Shown: positions 8,749 through 17,768 of the stretch, in pieces
Layout: the number at the start of each line of letters is the position of its first letter
Position numbering within the stretch: position 1 is the stretch's first letter
DNA from: PALSA-1006 sp037140475
GTDB taxonomy: Bacteria; Pseudomonadota; Gammaproteobacteria; Burkholderiales; Gallionellaceae
DNA length: 64,000 bases
Assembly (NCBI GenBank): GCA_037140475.1
Contig: JBAXEJ010000002.1
Coordinates: forward strand, 16,591 to 80,590
Direction of reading: 5' to 3'
Notes under the pieces: model-generated
Seen by the model: only the letters and a program-made list of their open reading frames with translations
Told to the model about the DNA's origin: nothing
Databases searched by the model: none
Made by a program: the position numbers and the translations under genes

Positions 8749-9228
8749 TCATTTACTGCGATTAGAGAGTTCTTTTTTAAGTAGCGTGATATTTTTTTCG
8801 TGCGTGATCATTTGTTTTTGTAAGGCACTAATTTTCTCTTCTTGTTTGATTTTATTGAGATAAACCTTCCCATCTTTGCCCGTGGTGGTTTCTGGGCTAT
8901 CGATACCAGCTTGCAAACTGGTGCGTGCCTCGGCTAGCGCTTTTTCTTCAGAAGCCAGTTCATCTTCTAGAATTTGTCGACTGGTATTATCGCGCCCTTT
9001 TTGGGTGACGGAATCTACGCGAGGAAAATCAGCGGCACTTTCCTGCTCGCGCGAACGAGGCGGTGGCGGCATGGTAGGTAGCGGTGCCAACTGTAGTTTT
9101 TTTGAACCTTTGATGGGATCACTGGAATAAGTCACATGTCCATTCGAATCAATGCGCTTATAAATTTCAGCCTGCACCCAAGCTATTTGGCACAGCCCGC
9201 ATAGTAAAAGAAGGTTACGTAGCTTCAT
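8749..9228 (-). CDS. exported DUF4124 coiled-coil protein
   Basis: About 159 residues. The start at 9228 gives a clean signal peptide (MKLRNLLLLCGLCQIAWVQA) followed directly by DUF4124 (EIYKRIDSNGHVTYSSDPIKG). An upstream in-frame ATG at 9264 would only add residues before that signal. After a Pro-rich stretch comes a charged coiled coil that runs to the C-terminus (SALQKQMITHEKNITLLKKE). DUF4124 genes are often found next to ntrBC in betaproteobacteria, but I know of no assigned function. It is 39 bases from ntrB and probably co-transcribed with it. Confidence 0.75.
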   Translation of the reverse strand: MKLRNLLLLCGLCQIAWVQAEIYKRIDSNGHVTYSSDPIKGSKKLQLAPLPTMPPPPRSREQESAADFPRVDSVTQKGRDNTSRQILEDELASEEKALAEARTSLQAGIDSPETTTGKDGKVYLNKIKQEEKISALQKQMITHEKNITLLKKELSNRSK

Positions 9229-9276
9229 GATGGTGTTCCGAAATGAGTGACCAAAGTATAGCATCGCGCAAAAAAA

Positions 9277-9296
9277 ACGGAGCCGCGAGGCTCCGT
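9277..9296 (-). terminator. intrinsic terminator of glnA
   Basis: Arms ACGGAGCC (9277-9284) and GGCTCCGT (9289-9296) around GCGA. On the minus strand the stem is followed by eight T, and it lies 19 bases past the glnA stop, so glnA is mostly monocistronic. Confidence 0.92.
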
Positions 9297-9315
9297 TTTC
9301 TTGAACTGCATCAGC

Positions 9316-10731
9316 TTAGATGCTGTAGTACATGTCGAACTCAACTGGGTGAGTTGTCATGCGGATACGGTTTACTTCGTCCATCTTCAATTCGATAAAC
9401 GCATCAATGAAGTCACTAGAGAACACGCCGCCACGAGTCAAGAACTCGCGGTCTTTGTCCAAGTTTGCCAATGCTTCATCCAATGATGCGCAAACAGTTG
9501 GGATCTTTGCATCTTCTTCAGGTGGCAAATCGTACAAGTTTTTATCAGCTGGATCGCCAGGGTGAATCTTGTTCTGGATACCATCCAAGCCTGCCATCAT
9601 CAATGCAGCAAAGCACAAGTATGGGTTTGCTGTTGGATCTGGGAAGCGAGTTTCGATACGACGTGCTTTGTCGCTTGCAACGTGAGGAATACGAATCGAA
9701 GCAGAACGGTTCTTAGCTGAGTAAGCCATCTTTACAGGAGCCTCGTAGTGAGGAACCAAACGCTTGTAAGAGTTTGTGCCTGGGTTGCAGATCGCGTTCA
9801 ATGCTTTAGCGTGCTTGATAATACCGCCGATGTAGAACAAGGCAGTTTCAGATAAGCCAGCGTAGCCGTTACCCGCGAAAGTGTTCTTGCCCTCTTTCCA
9901 AATAGACTGGTGAACGTGCATACCAGAACCGTTGTCACCAACGATTGGCTTCGGCATAAAGGTCGCTGTTTTGCCGTATTGGTGAGCAACGTTATGCACA
10001 ACGTACTTCAATGCTTGAGTTTGGTCAGCACGCTTTACTAAGGTGCTGAACTTCGTGCCGATTTCGCACTGTCCAGCCGTTGCTACTTCGTGGTGATGCA
10101 CTTCAACTTCAATGCCGATGTCTTCCAGCGCCAAGCACATTGCAGCGCGGATGTCGTTCAGACTATCAACAGGTGGAACTGGGAAGTAGCCGCCTTTAAC
10201 CGTTGGACGGTGGCCAGTATTGCCGCCTTCAAACTTCTCACCAGAAGACCAAGCAGCTTCTTCAGAGTTAATCTTCAGTGAGCAACCAGACATATCAACA
10301 GACCAGTTTACAGAGTCAAAAATAAAGAACTCTGGCTCTGGGCCGAAGAATGCAGTGTCGCCAATGCCCGTAGACTTCAAATAAGCTTCAGCGCGTTTAG
10401 CGATCGAGCGTGGGTCGCGGTCATAACCTTTGCCATCAGATGGCTCGATAACATCGCAAGTGATGATCAAGGTTGGCTCGTCCATGAATGGATCGAGGTA
10501 AGCGGTTGTTGGATCCGGCATCAACAACATGTCAGAAGCTTGAATGCCTTTCCAGCCAGCGATTGAAGAGCCGTCAAATGCGTGGCCATCAGTAAACTTC
10601 TCATCACCGAAGTATTTAGCAGGCACGCCTACGTGTTGTTCTTTACCGCGTGTGTCTGTGAAACGCAGATCAACGAATTTGTATTCACCACTTTGAATGG
10701 CCTTAACGGCTTCAGCTGCTGACTTAAACAT
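9316..10731 (-). CDS. glnA: glutamine synthetase type I
   Basis: A 471-residue dodecameric enzyme that makes glutamine from glutamate, ammonia and ATP in the cytosol. Seen: the DGSSI block near the N-terminus, the GPEPEFFIF metal site, HHEVATAGQCEI, the ATP-binding PKPIVGDNGSGMHVHQS loop, and the latch/adenylylation Tyr in NLYDLPPEE of GSI-beta enzymes. Length is exact for the family. It is expressed from a sigma-54 promoter at 10803-10818 and two NtrC-type palindromes further upstream, matching the enteric glnA arrangement. It ends in its own terminator. Confidence 0.98.
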   Translation of the reverse strand: MFKSAAEAVKAIQSGEYKFVDLRFTDTRGKEQHVGVPAKYFGDEKFTDGHAFDGSSIAGWKGIQASDMLLMPDPTTAYLDPFMDEPTLIITCDVIEPSDGKGYDRDPRSIAKRAEAYLKSTGIGDTAFFGPEPEFFIFDSVNWSVDMSGCSLKINSEEAAWSSGEKFEGGNTGHRPTVKGGYFPVPPVDSLNDIRAAMCLALEDIGIEVEVHHHEVATAGQCEIGTKFSTLVKRADQTQALKYVVHNVAHQYGKTATFMPKPIVGDNGSGMHVHQSIWKEGKNTFAGNGYAGLSETALFYIGGIIKHAKALNAICNPGTNSYKRLVPHYEAPVKMAYSAKNRSASIRIPHVASDKARRIETRFPDPTANPYLCFAALMMAGLDGIQNKIHPGDPADKNLYDLPPEEDAKIPTVCASLDEALANLDKDREFLTRGGVFSSDFIDAFIELKMDEVNRIRMTTHPVEFDMYYSI

Positions 10732-10802
10732 TACTTTCTCCCAAATAAAAATCTAAAAGACAAAACAAACAAAAAAATCTTTGGTAACCCTCGCGGTGAA
10801 TT

Positions 10803-10818
10803 AGCACAAACTGTGCCA
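10803..10818 (-). promoter_or_regulatory. sigma-54 promoter of glnA
   Basis: On the minus strand the sequence reads TGGCACAGTTTGTGCT. The invariant GG and GC are ten bases apart as required for sigma-54. Transcription would start near 10793, about 60 bases before the glnA ATG. Confidence 0.85.
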
Positions 10819-10882
10819 GCCACGCTTTGCCTACAAGGGCCGCATTCTGCCATATTCGCAAAAGTAGAAGGGTAAAAAAGCG

Positions 10883-10899
10883 CGCCCAAATTTAGGGCG
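10883..10899 (-). promoter_or_regulatory. candidate NtrC site 2 upstream of glnA
   Basis: Palindrome CGCCC-N7-GGGCG with the same 5-7-5 geometry as NtrC sites. Its centre is 30 bases, about three helical turns, from the stronger site at 10913-10929. The sequence is degenerate relative to the TGCAC/GTGCA consensus, so this is less certain than site 1. Confidence 0.5.
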
Positions 10900-10912
10900 A
10901 AGTAAGAGTTGG

Positions 10913-10929
10913 CGCACTATTTTGGTGCG
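10913..10929 (-). promoter_or_regulatory. NtrC enhancer site 1, overlapping the CDF gene stop
   Basis: CGCACTATTTTGGTGCG lies within a longer repeat GGCGCAC-N7-GTGCGCC (10911-10931). It is close to the classic enteric glnA NtrC site TGCACTATATTGGTGCA. Its centre is about 128 bases upstream of the inferred glnA start. It covers the stop codon (10917-10919) and last codons of the upstream gene. Confidence 0.75.
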
Positions 10930-12110
10930 CCATGCTGATAAATTTGGATTTTGCGAAAATACGGGTCGTCGAGGCTAAGCGATTCGCACTTGGTTTGTAG
11001 TTTTACAAATTCGGCATGACTTAGGTGAGGTGATGACTCCAGCAAAATTTCTGCCTCTACTCTGCCGCTAAGGTAATGCAATATCACACGATGTGTATTT
11101 AGATCGCACTCTTTTCCTAAATGGTCGGCAAGGTGCTTGAATAAAACTTCGCGCGCCGGTAAGTTGGCATTGGGTTTTGCGGTGGCATCATCTTCCGGAT
11201 CAATGTGTACCATCACATCCACCACGTGATGCCCGCGTAATACTGCCGCACGTGCGGCTTCGGCGATGTAGTGCCCTTCAGAAACACTTATCTTTGGGTC
11301 AACCATGATGTGTGCATCTACCAAGGCATTGTCTGCCATCTTGCGTGTGCGTAACTCATGCAAACCCAGCACGCCGGGAGTCGACTTGAGAGTATTTCGA
11401 ATGGCGCGTACCTCTTCTTCATCAAGGCCGGTATCGACCAACTCTTCAAGTGCTTCACGTGCAAACTTGATGCCCATGTGCGCGATCATCACCCCCACCA
11501 CCGCAGCGGCTACTAAATCAAGAAATGCGTAGCCAAGCAAATTACCAACAATCCCCACAATGACCACGAGCGAAGAGGCTGCATCGGAGCGCGCATGCCA
11601 TGCATTGGCGATGAGCATTTGCGAGCGGACACGTTGGGCTACCGCTAACATGTAACGGAACATGCCTTCTTTGGCGGCGAGTGCAATCGCTGCGATCAGC
11701 AAAGTAAAGGGATGAACTGCTTGCACGTTTTCGGGATGTTGCAGACGCATACCTGCCGCAATGAGCAAGCCAATGCCGAGTGCAGCTAAGCTCACGCCGA
11801 GAATAAGTGAGGTTGCCGTTTCAATGCGCGCATGGCCGTAGGGATGGTTTGCGTCAGCATGACGATTGCCGTGACGGTTAGCAAACAGCACTAAAACATC
11901 TGAAAGAAGGTCGGCGAAAGAGTGTAAACCGTCTGCCATCAACGATTGTGATTTACCGAAAAATCCGGCAAGCACTTGCATGATGGTCAAGCCGAGATTG
12001 ATGAAGATACTTACCCATGTGCTTTTTTTTGCGGCGGCAAATCGCATAGGATGCGCAGGCTCAAACGAAGCTGACTTGTCGTGACTATGCGAGTGAGTGT
12101 GATTTTTCAT
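10917..12110 (-). CDS. cation diffusion facilitator (CDF) metal exporter
   Basis: About 397 residues. An N-terminal His-rich tail (NHTHSHSHDK) precedes a six-helix CDF transporter whose metal site motifs are visible: LMADGLHSFADLLSD in TM2 and HARSDAASS in TM5. The cytosolic dimerisation domain follows (HELRTRKMADNALVDAHIMVD) with an extra C-terminal extension (about the last 90 residues). It should export Zn, Fe or related divalent ions using proton exchange. The start is uncertain: ATG codons occur at 12152, 12116 and 12110, none with a strong ribosome site; 12110 was chosen because the His-rich tail starts there. Its 3' end holds the glnA enhancer. Confidence 0.85.
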   Translation of the reverse strand: MKNHTHSHSHDKSASFEPAHPMRFAAAKKSTWVSIFINLGLTIMQVLAGFFGKSQSLMADGLHSFADLLSDVLVLFANRHGNRHADANHPYGHARIETATSLILGVSLAALGIGLLIAAGMRLQHPENVQAVHPFTLLIAAIALAAKEGMFRYMLAVAQRVRSQMLIANAWHARSDAASSLVVIVGIVGNLLGYAFLDLVAAAVVGVMIAHMGIKFAREALEELVDTGLDEEEVRAIRNTLKSTPGVLGLHELRTRKMADNALVDAHIMVDPKISVSEGHYIAEAARAAVLRGHHVVDVMVHIDPEDDATAKPNANLPAREVLFKHLADHLGKECDLNTHRVILHYLSGRVEAEILLESSPHLSHAEFVKLQTKCESLSLDDPYFRKIQIYQHGAPK

Positions 12111-12190
12111 TGGCATTGGGTATAGTGGAAGCGGCTCCGCGAAGAATAACATTTACGCGGTGAACATAGAACAATAACGAGGGAATGAGT

Positions 12191-12643
12191 ATGGGAAAAA
12201 TCTCAGCAATACTAGAACAGGCACAAGCCCGCGCGAAGCAAAATAACCTGCTTTACTCAGGTGGGCTTTTACCCGCCGAAGCGCAGCAAATTTTACAATT
12301 AGCGCCGGGCGCAAAATTGGTAGATGTGCGTAGCAAAGCCGAGTTGGATTTTGTTGGGCGAGTGCCGGGTGCAATCGAAATCGAATGGGCAAGTTACCCA
12401 GGTATGGTGTTGAACCCAAACTTTATGGCCGCGCTAACCCAACAGGTCGATAAAGAGGCACTGGTTATGTTTTTGTGCCGAAGCGGGGTGCGCTCACATG
12501 GAGCAGCTGTTGCAGCAGAGCAAGCGGGATATAGCGAAGTTTACAACGTGCTAGAAGGGTTTGAGGGAGACCGAGATGCCAACAAACACCGCAACACAGT
12601 AGGCGGATGGCGCGCAGCGAAACTGCCGTGGGAACAAAGTTAA
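12191..12643 (+). CDS. rhodanese-like domain protein
   Basis: About 150 residues, a single cytosolic rhodanese domain. The active-site loop is CRSGVRS, with the Cys near residue 96, and is preceded by LVDVRSKAEL. This is a sulfurtransferase or persulfide carrier fold. A ribosome site GAGGG at 12179-12183 fits the ATG at 12191 (spacing seven) better than the in-frame ATG at 12185. It is divergent from the CDF gene. Given the sulfur genes elsewhere, a sulfane-sulfur role is plausible but not shown. Confidence 0.85.
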   Translation: MGKISAILEQAQARAKQNNLLYSGGLLPAEAQQILQLAPGAKLVDVRSKAELDFVGRVPGAIEIEWASYPGMVLNPNFMAALTQQVDKEALVMFLCRSGVRSHGAAVAAEQAGYSEVYNVLEGFEGDRDANKHRNTVGGWRAAKLPWEQS

Positions 12644-12696
12644 AAACTTAGACTTTATTCAGCCGCACGCCATTTTTTGGGGATGAAAAAATGAAG

Positions 12697-13383
12697 TTAG
12701 TTGATCGCGAGTAGCTCCACCTCAAATACCAGCGTCGCATTAGCCGGAATGACACCACCCGCACCGCGCTTGCCGTAACCCATCTCAGGTGGAATCACCA
12801 AAGTGCGCTGCCCACCCACCTTCATCCCCTGCACGCCCATATCCCAGCCTTGAATAACTCGTCCGGCGCCCAGGGGAAAATCAAACGGGTCACTGCGGTC
12901 GCGCGAGCTATCGAATTTTGCGCCTTTGTTATCGGGCGCATTTTTGTCGAACAGCCAACCGGTGTAGTGCACGGTCACATGCTGTCCTGCGTGTGCCTCG
13001 TCGCCCTCACCGATCTTGGTATCAGTGATGTCAGTCTTAATCACATTCAGGAGCTTTACATCGAACACTAATTTGGCATGCGGCGGGATGTCGTCACCGG
13101 CACCGCCTGCACCGTACCCCATTTCAGAAGGAATAATTAGCGTGCGATGGCCGCCGATTTTCATACCCTGCACGCCAACATCCCAACCTTTGATTACATG
13201 GCCAGCACCGAGCGGAAAATCAAATGGATCATTACGGTCAAGTGAGCTGTCGAACTTCGCCCCCTTGTTATCCGGTGCGCTCTCGTCGAACAGCCAGCCG
13301 GTGTAATGCACGATAACGGTTTGGCCTGCTTGGGCTTCAGCGCCTTCGCCGTGTTGGGTGTCGATTTTGATGAGGTTGGTCAT
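12697..13383 (-). CDS. tandem FKBP-type peptidyl-prolyl isomerase (two domains)
   Basis: A 228-residue protein made of two full FKBP domains, about residues 1-113 and 114-228. The halves are near copies: each has VHYTGWLFD, DNKGAKFDSS, DPFDFPLGAG, GWD-GVQGMK-GG and an MGYG flap, with the FKBP catalytic aromatic residues present in both. No signal peptide, so cytosolic. A single-domain lipoprotein with the same distinctive signature (37500-37958) exists in this window, so the double form probably arose by internal duplication of such a domain. It is the last gene of the run ccdA-ccdB-metH-HNH-FKBP. Confidence 0.93.
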   Translation of the reverse strand: MTNLIKIDTQHGEGAEAQAGQTVIVHYTGWLFDESAPDNKGAKFDSSLDRNDPFDFPLGAGHVIKGWDVGVQGMKIGGHRTLIIPSEMGYGAGGAGDDIPPHAKLVFDVKLLNVIKTDITDTKIGEGDEAHAGQHVTVHYTGWLFDKNAPDNKGAKFDSSRDRSDPFDFPLGAGRVIQGWDMGVQGMKVGGQRTLVIPPEMGYGKRGAGGVIPANATLVFEVELLAIN

Positions 13384-13394
13384 GTTGAATTTCC

Positions 13395-14057
13395 TTATTC
13401 AGTTAAGTTGCTTTTGCCTAAATTACATTTTGAACACAAGGTTTGAAGATTTTCGATCGTGGTTTCTCCACCCTTACTCCAAGGGAAAACGTGGTCAACA
13501 TGTAGCTCGACCCCAATTTGCTTTGCAGGGCTAGCGCCACATTGCCGACATGTAAAGCTGTCACGAAGCATCACTTTAAAACGCAGACGCAGCGATGGAT
13601 CACGACCTGATTTTTGATTACTTTTGTTGGTTCCATCTGGAGCGGGTACATTCAACTCGCTTGAGTTTGCATATTCGACAAAAGATTGCAGTGCCTGCAT
13701 CCACGAACTAAATCGCCGATTGTATGGATTTTGAGAGATCTTTGATGGCTCAATAGCGAGTTCTGCTCTTCGTGGTTGGCGGCCATAATGCTGCCAAAGC
13801 AAAAGTATGTTTTCAAATAGCTGTTCGTCTGAATACTGTTGGTTTGATATTGATAAACTCGCTGCTTCCAGAGCCTTATTCCATGTCCCAAAACGACGGC
13901 CAACCGTCGTCTCATCGTACTTTCCGTGTTCGCTATAAAGTTTCTGAGTGATTTTTGTCACACCAAGAATTTTTGCGACATGTTGAAGGTCAGCTAACAA
14001 ATCCTCATTCGAAACGGGAGCAGTTTTTACTCGAGTGAGTTCAAATTTCGTTGGCAT
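13395..14057 (-). CDS. HNH endonuclease with two homing-endonuclease-associated repeats
   Basis: About 220 residues. Two copies of the HNH-associated repeat occur at the N-terminus, each with the pattern xxR-F-sW--AL (GRRFGTWNKALEAA and NRRFSSWMQALQSF). The C-terminal HNH nuclease has CRQCGAS, LHVDHVFPWSKGG and LQTLCSKCNLGK, so the Zn-knuckle Cys pairs and the catalytic His are intact. The ATG at 14057 is two bases after the metH stop; longer upstream frame would run inside metH. This type is related to free-standing mobile endonucleases and may be a selfish insertion downstream of metH. No intron or intein was seen in metH. Confidence 0.85.
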   Translation of the reverse strand: MPTKFELTRVKTAPVSNEDLLADLQHVAKILGVTKITQKLYSEHGKYDETTVGRRFGTWNKALEAASLSISNQQYSDEQLFENILLLWQHYGRQPRRAELAIEPSKISQNPYNRRFSSWMQALQSFVEYANSSELNVPAPDGTNKSNQKSGRDPSLRLRFKVMLRDSFTCRQCGASPAKQIGVELHVDHVFPWSKGGETTIENLQTLCSKCNLGKSNLTE

Positions 14058-14059
14058 AG

Positions 14060-17000
14060 TTAGTAACTCAACACTGGAGCCAACCACCGCTCTGCCTGTT
14101 CCAGCGTCCAACCCTTGCGCTTCGCATAATCCGCGACCTGATCCTTGTCCACCTTGCCGGTGGCGAAGTATTGCGCCTGAGGGTGCGAGAAGTAGAAGCC
14201 GCTCACGGCTGCGGTGGGCAGCATAGCGAAGCTTTCGGTGAGCGTGATGCATGCGTTCTTCGGTGCTTGCAGCAACTCGAACAGCGGACCTTTCTCGCTG
14301 TGCTCGGGGCAGGCGGGGTAGCCGGGGGCAGGGCGAATGCCGCGATACTTTTCCGCGATCATATCGTCATTGCTCAATCCTTCGTCTGCGGCATAGCCCC
14401 AGAATTCGTGGCGCACGCGCAGATGTAAATGTTCGGCAAAAGCTTCGGCTAAGCGATCTGCGAGTGCTTTCAACAAAATGGCGCTGTAGTCGTCGTGCTG
14501 TTTTTCAAACTCGGCAACACGCTCATCAATGCCGATGCCTGTGGTTACGGCAAAGGCGCCGATGTAATCCTGCACTTTGCTTTCTTTCGGCGCGATGTAA
14601 TCGGCTAAGCAATAGTTCGGAATATCAGCAGGCTTTTTGGTTTGTTGGCGCAGATTGTGCCAAGTCATTTCAACTTTGTTACGTTTGTCGTTGCTGTAAA
14701 TCTCGATGTCGTCGTTGTTCACGCTGTTGGCAGGGAACAGACCGAACACCGCATTCGCCGTGAGCCATTTCTCTTTGACGATCTTTTTCAGCATGGCTTG
14801 GGCATCGGCGAAGAGCTTGCGTGCTTCTTCACCCACCACCTCATCTTGCAAAATCTTGGGGTAACGTCCGGCGAGTTCCCACGCTTGGAAGAAAGGAGTC
14901 CAGTCGATGAAGTCCACCAAAATATCTAATGGATAGTTTTCGAGTTTTTGTACGCCGAGCAATTTGGGTTTAGGTGGCGTGTATTTCTTCCAATCTGTTT
15001 TCAGGCCACGCTGGCGGGCCTCGTTCAATGAAACATACGAAGCTTTGCCTTTTTTACCTTCATGCTGCTCACGAGCAGAAGCATAGTCAGCTTTGATCTC
15101 GGCGATGTAACTGTCGCGAGTGGTGTTGCTTAGCAAATTACTGCATACACCTACGGCGCGTGAAGCATCAGTAACGTACACCACTTGCCCGCTTGGATAA
15201 TTAGGTTCGATCTTTACAGCAGTGTGTACTCGCGAAGTCGTCGCGCCGCCGATGAGTAGCGGGATTTTGAAACCCTGACGCTCCATCTCTTTAGCGACGT
15301 GCGCCATTTCTTCGAGTGAAGGCGTAATCAAGCCCGAGAGGCCGATGATGTCCGCCTTGTGTTCGCGCGCCGTATCCAAAATTTGCTGGCACGGCACCAT
15401 CACGCCCATGTTCACCACTTCGAAATTATTGCACTGCAACACCACGGTGACGATATTTTTGCCGATGTCGTGCACGTCACCTTTCACGGTCGCCATCACG
15501 ATCTTGCCCTTTGTGCTGGTGTCACCCGAGCGCAATTTTTCTGCCTCAATGTAAGGGATGAGGTGCGCCACAGCTTGCTTCATCACACGAGCCGATTTCA
15601 CTACTTGTGGCAAAAACATTTTGCCCGCGCCGAACAAATCGCCGACAAAATTCATACCGGTCATCAGCGGACCTTCGATCACTTCCACCGGGAACTTGGC
15701 TTGCAGGCGGGCTTCTTCGGTATCTTCCACTATGTAGGTGGTAATTCCGCGCACCAATGCATGGGTCAGGCGTTCTTGCACTGTGCCTTTACGCCACTCC
15801 AAATCTTCCACTTGTTCTTTACCCCCGCCCTTCACTGATTCAGCCATCTTCACCAGTTTTTCGCCTGCGTCAGGATGGCGATTCAACACCACGTCTTCCA
15901 CTGCATCGCGCAGGTCTTTTGGAATCTCTTCGTACACGCCGAGTTGTCCGGCATTGACGATGCCCATGTTCATACCTGCTTGGATGGCGTGATAAAGAAA
16001 TACGGTGTGGATGGCTTCGCGCACGGGCTCATTGCCACGGAAGGAGAACGATACGTTGGACACGCCGCCGGAAATTTTTGCATACGGCAGATTTTTTCTG
16101 ATCCACGCACAGGCTTGGATGAAGTCCACCGCGTAGTTATTGTGTTCTTCAATGCCAGTGGCAATGGCGAAGATGTTTGGGTCGAAGATGATGTCTTCGG
16201 GCGGGAAGCCAACTTTATTAACCAAGATGTCGTAGCTGCGTTTGCAGATGTCGATTTTGCGTTGATAGGTGTCCGCTTGACCTGCTTCATCGAACGCCAT
16301 CACCACCGCTGCCGCGCCGTATTGACGCACTAGGCTTGCATACTTGATGAAATTTTCTTCGCCTTCTTTGAGCGAGATGGAGTTGACGATAGATTTGCCT
16401 TGCACGCATTTCAAGCCAGCTTCGATGATGTTCCACTTGGAGGAGTCGATCATCAGCGGCACTTTAGAAATGTCCGGCTCGGAGGCAATCAGGTTGAGGA
16501 ATTTCACCATCGCGGCTTCGCCGTCCAACATGGCTTCGTCCATGTTCACGTCGATGACTTGCGCGCCGGTTTCTACCTGCTGCTTAGCGACTTCTAAAGC
16601 CTCATCGTATTTGCCTTCTAGCACTAGGCGTTTGAATTTGGCTGAGCCAGTGACGTTGGCGCGTTCGCCAACGTTTACGAACAAGGACTCTTCGCTGATG
16701 TTGAATGGCTCTAGACCGGAAAGGCGGCATTCGACAGGATTCGTTGGAATTTTGCGCGGCGCGACATCTTTGACGACTTCGGCGATGGCTTTAATAAACG
16801 CCGGCGAAGTGCCGCAGCAACCACCGATGATGTTAAGGAAGCCACTGGATGCCCATTCTTTGATGTGGCCCGCCATGTTCTCAGGTGTGTCGTCGTAGCC
16901 GGTTTCTGCCAAGGGATTAGGTAGGCCGGCATTTGGATGTGCACTCACATAGCAATTTGCCACGCGCGACATTTCTTCCACGTATTGGCGTAATTCCTCC

Positions 17001-17746
17001 GCGCCAAGGGCGCAATTCAGGCCGATGGAAATGGGGTTGGCGTGAGCGAGCGAGTTGTAAAACGCTTCGGTGACTTGGCCGGTGAGCGTGCGACCAGAGG
17101 CATCGGTAATAGTGCCAGAAATCATAATCGGCAACGACGTATTGCGTTCCGCAAACACTTGCTTCACCGCAAAGATCGCGGCCTTAGCATTTAGCGTGTC
17201 GAAAATGGTTTCGATCAAAATCGTGTCTGCACCGCCATCCATCAAGCCGCGCGTGGCGTCGGCATAATCTGCCACCAACTTGTCGAAAGTGATGTTGCGT
17301 GCCGCAGGATCATTCACATCGGGCGAGATGGTCGCGGTCTTATCAGTGGGGCCTAGCACCCCCGCAACGAAACGCGGCTTGTCGGCAGTAGCGTAAGCAT
17401 CACAGGCTTCGCGAGCAACGCGCGCGCCGGCGACGTTCAGTTCGTAATTAAGTGATTCCATGCCATAGGCTTTGAGCGTAGTCGCGTTCGCGCCGAAGGT
17501 ATTCGTCTCGATGATGTCCGCACCCGCCTCTAGGTATTCGCCATGAATGGTTTTGATGACTTCGGGTTTGGTGATGACCAATAGATCATTGTTGCCTTTG
17601 AGGTCACGATGCCAATTGGCAAAACGCTCTCCTCGATAGTCTTGTTCAGTCAGCTTGTAGCGTTGAATCATCGTGCCCATCGCACCGTCCAAGATGAGGA
17701 TGCGCTGTTGAAGGAGTTGTTCGATGCGAGAAAGTTTTGTGTTCAT
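14060..17746 (-). CDS. metH: cobalamin-dependent methionine synthase
   Basis: A 1228-residue cytosolic enzyme that transfers the methyl group of methyltetrahydrofolate to homocysteine through B12. Modules in order: homocysteine-binding barrel (about 1-330, Zn ligands in IIGGCCGTSP), pterin-binding barrel (about 350-620, NVGERANVTGS), B12 cap and Rossmann domain (about 650-890, the GDVHDIGKNI His ligand loop), and the AdoMet activation domain to the end. Length is normal and uninterrupted. It lies 22 bases behind ccdB, with no room for a cobalamin riboswitch or own long leader, so transcription may depend on the ccdA promoter or on one inside the toxin genes. Confidence 0.98.
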   Translation of the reverse strand: MNTKLSRIEQLLQQRILILDGAMGTMIQRYKLTEQDYRGERFANWHRDLKGNNDLLVITKPEVIKTIHGEYLEAGADIIETNTFGANATTLKAYGMESLNYELNVAGARVAREACDAYATADKPRFVAGVLGPTDKTATISPDVNDPAARNITFDKLVADYADATRGLMDGGADTILIETIFDTLNAKAAIFAVKQVFAERNTSLPIMISGTITDASGRTLTGQVTEAFYNSLAHANPISIGLNCALGAEELRQYVEEMSRVANCYVSAHPNAGLPNPLAETGYDDTPENMAGHIKEWASSGFLNIIGGCCGTSPAFIKAIAEVVKDVAPRKIPTNPVECRLSGLEPFNISEESLFVNVGERANVTGSAKFKRLVLEGKYDEALEVAKQQVETGAQVIDVNMDEAMLDGEAAMVKFLNLIASEPDISKVPLMIDSSKWNIIEAGLKCVQGKSIVNSISLKEGEENFIKYASLVRQYGAAAVVMAFDEAGQADTYQRKIDICKRSYDILVNKVGFPPEDIIFDPNIFAIATGIEEHNNYAVDFIQACAWIRKNLPYAKISGGVSNVSFSFRGNEPVREAIHTVFLYHAIQAGMNMGIVNAGQLGVYEEIPKDLRDAVEDVVLNRHPDAGEKLVKMAESVKGGGKEQVEDLEWRKGTVQERLTHALVRGITTYIVEDTEEARLQAKFPVEVIEGPLMTGMNFVGDLFGAGKMFLPQVVKSARVMKQAVAHLIPYIEAEKLRSGDTSTKGKIVMATVKGDVHDIGKNIVTVVLQCNNFEVVNMGVMVPCQQILDTAREHKADIIGLSGLITPSLEEMAHVAKEMERQGFKIPLLIGGATTSRVHTAVKIEPNYPSGQVVYVTDASRAVGVCSNLLSNTTRDSYIAEIKADYASAREQHEGKKGKASYVSLNEARQRGLKTDWKKYTPPKPKLLGVQKLENYPLDILVDFIDWTPFFQAWELAGRYPKILQDEVVGEEARKLFADAQAMLKKIVKEKWLTANAVFGLFPANSVNNDDIEIYSNDKRNKVEMTWHNLRQQTKKPADIPNYCLADYIAPKESKVQDYIGAFAVTTGIGIDERVAEFEKQHDDYSAILLKALADRLAEAFAEHLHLRVRHEFWGYAADEGLSNDDMIAEKYRGIRPAPGYPACPEHSEKGPLFELLQAPKNACITLTESFAMLPTAAVSGFYFSHPQAQYFATGKVDKDQVADYAKRKGWTLEQAERWLAPVLSY

Positions 17747-17768
17747 GGTATGAGCCGCGTTGGTTGAA

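Noticed and set aside
14171..17267. Several long open frames on the plus strand opposite metH
   Set aside because: They are antisense shadows of a strongly conserved enzyme and show no family features.
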